Shown here piece by piece: positions 4,842 to 5,034 of a stretch of DNA of 5,034 nt; the stretch's first letter is position 1; each line of letters opens with the position of its first letter. The DNA comes from Bacteroidales bacterium. GTDB lineage: Bacteria; Bacteroidota; Bacteroidia; Bacteroidales; JAADJA01. The DNA is taken from contig DAOVYU010000141.1 in the NCBI GenBank assembly GCA_030635465.1, forward strand, positions 1-5,034, read 5' to 3'. Below the pieces are notes generated by a model that was given only the letters and a program-made list of their open reading frames with translations, searched no databases and was not told the DNA's origin. A program made the position numbers and the translations under genes.

Positions 4842-5034
4842 ATGAATTATTTTAAGCAAAATAAAATATCGATCTGGATAATAATAGTATTACTGGCAAC
4901 AAATGTTTCAACCATTGCTACAATACTGATCAATAAAAACCTGAATAAACAAGCAAGTCAAAATTCAGAGGAAATAATTATACCGGATGATGGCCTGGGC
5001 AGGTTTTTTAGGGATGAACTGGATTTGACAAGAG
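4842..5034 (+). CDS. N-terminal part of a membrane-anchored periplasmic protein, Spy/CpxP/CnrX-like (cut by window edge)
   Basis: An open frame from ATG at 4842 runs to the right edge, giving 64 residues. It begins 10 nt after the anti-sigma stop. Residues 1-9 are short and polar with two lysines, residues 10-30 (SIWIIIVLLATNVSTIATILI) are a signal-anchor helix, and the rest is periplasmic. The stretch GLGRFFRDELDLTR (51-64) resembles the start of the helical LTxxQ-type domain found in Spy, CpxP and periplasmic heavy-metal sensors (CnrX/ZraP), where a (L)xLTxxQ motif follows. The downstream half that would confirm this is missing. Third position after sigma and anti-sigma is usual for such sensors in Bacteroidota. 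It may tune the anti-sigma factor by binding metal or unfolded protein; this is inference. Confidence 0.65.
   Translation, partial: MNYFKQNKISIWIIIVLLATNVSTIATILINKNLNKQASQNSEEIIIPDDGLGRFFRDELDLTR

Overview
The window looks like chromosomal DNA of a Bacteroidota bacterium (Flavobacteriia, Cytophagia or Marinilabiliales type; I cannot place it closer). The reasons are the AT-rich composition, A-rich leaders that mostly lack Shine-Dalgarno sites, TAnnTTTG-like -7 boxes, short exported redox proteins, and ECF sigma/anti-sigma pairs. There are no RNA genes, insertion sequences or CRISPR arrays.

Layout. Everything left of about 3471 runs on the minus strand; everything right of 3758 runs on the plus strand. 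Reading leftward from the divergent centre (3472-3757), the minus-strand genes are: an ECF sigma factor (2911-3471); a small soluble zinc-type anti-sigma factor (2640-2903); a non-coding stretch; a 41-codon remnant of a membrane-protein gene (2216-2341); an exported peroxiredoxin-like protein (1560-2189); a DoxX-family membrane protein (1035-1475) overlapping an exported thioredoxin (586-1038); a rho-independent terminator (524-560); and the start of an unknown exported protein that runs off the left edge (1-336). Reading rightward, the plus-strand genes are: a second ECF sigma factor (3758-4333); a membrane-anchored zinc-finger anti-sigma factor (4388-4831); and the start of a membrane-anchored periplasmic protein resembling the Spy/CpxP/CnrX group (4842 to the right edge).

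How they may work together. The left half looks like a thiol-redox module. The small anti-sigma factor has a Cys-x25-His-x3-Cys-x2-Cys zinc motif and no membrane segment, as in redox-sensing anti-sigma factors of the RsrA type. Downstream lie a peroxiredoxin-like protein, a thioredoxin and a DoxX protein. The three minus-strand transcription units downstream of this pair (remnant-peroxiredoxin, doxX-thioredoxin, and the left-edge gene) each carry the same two-part element, TGTCAGG-N14/15-(C/A)GAC, 49-62 nt upstream of their first start codon. That is the layout expected of a shared alternative promoter or operator. The link to the adjacent sigma factor is my inference. The right half is a standard membrane-signalling ECF operon: sigma, transmembrane anti-sigma, and a periplasmic stress- or metal-responsive protein.
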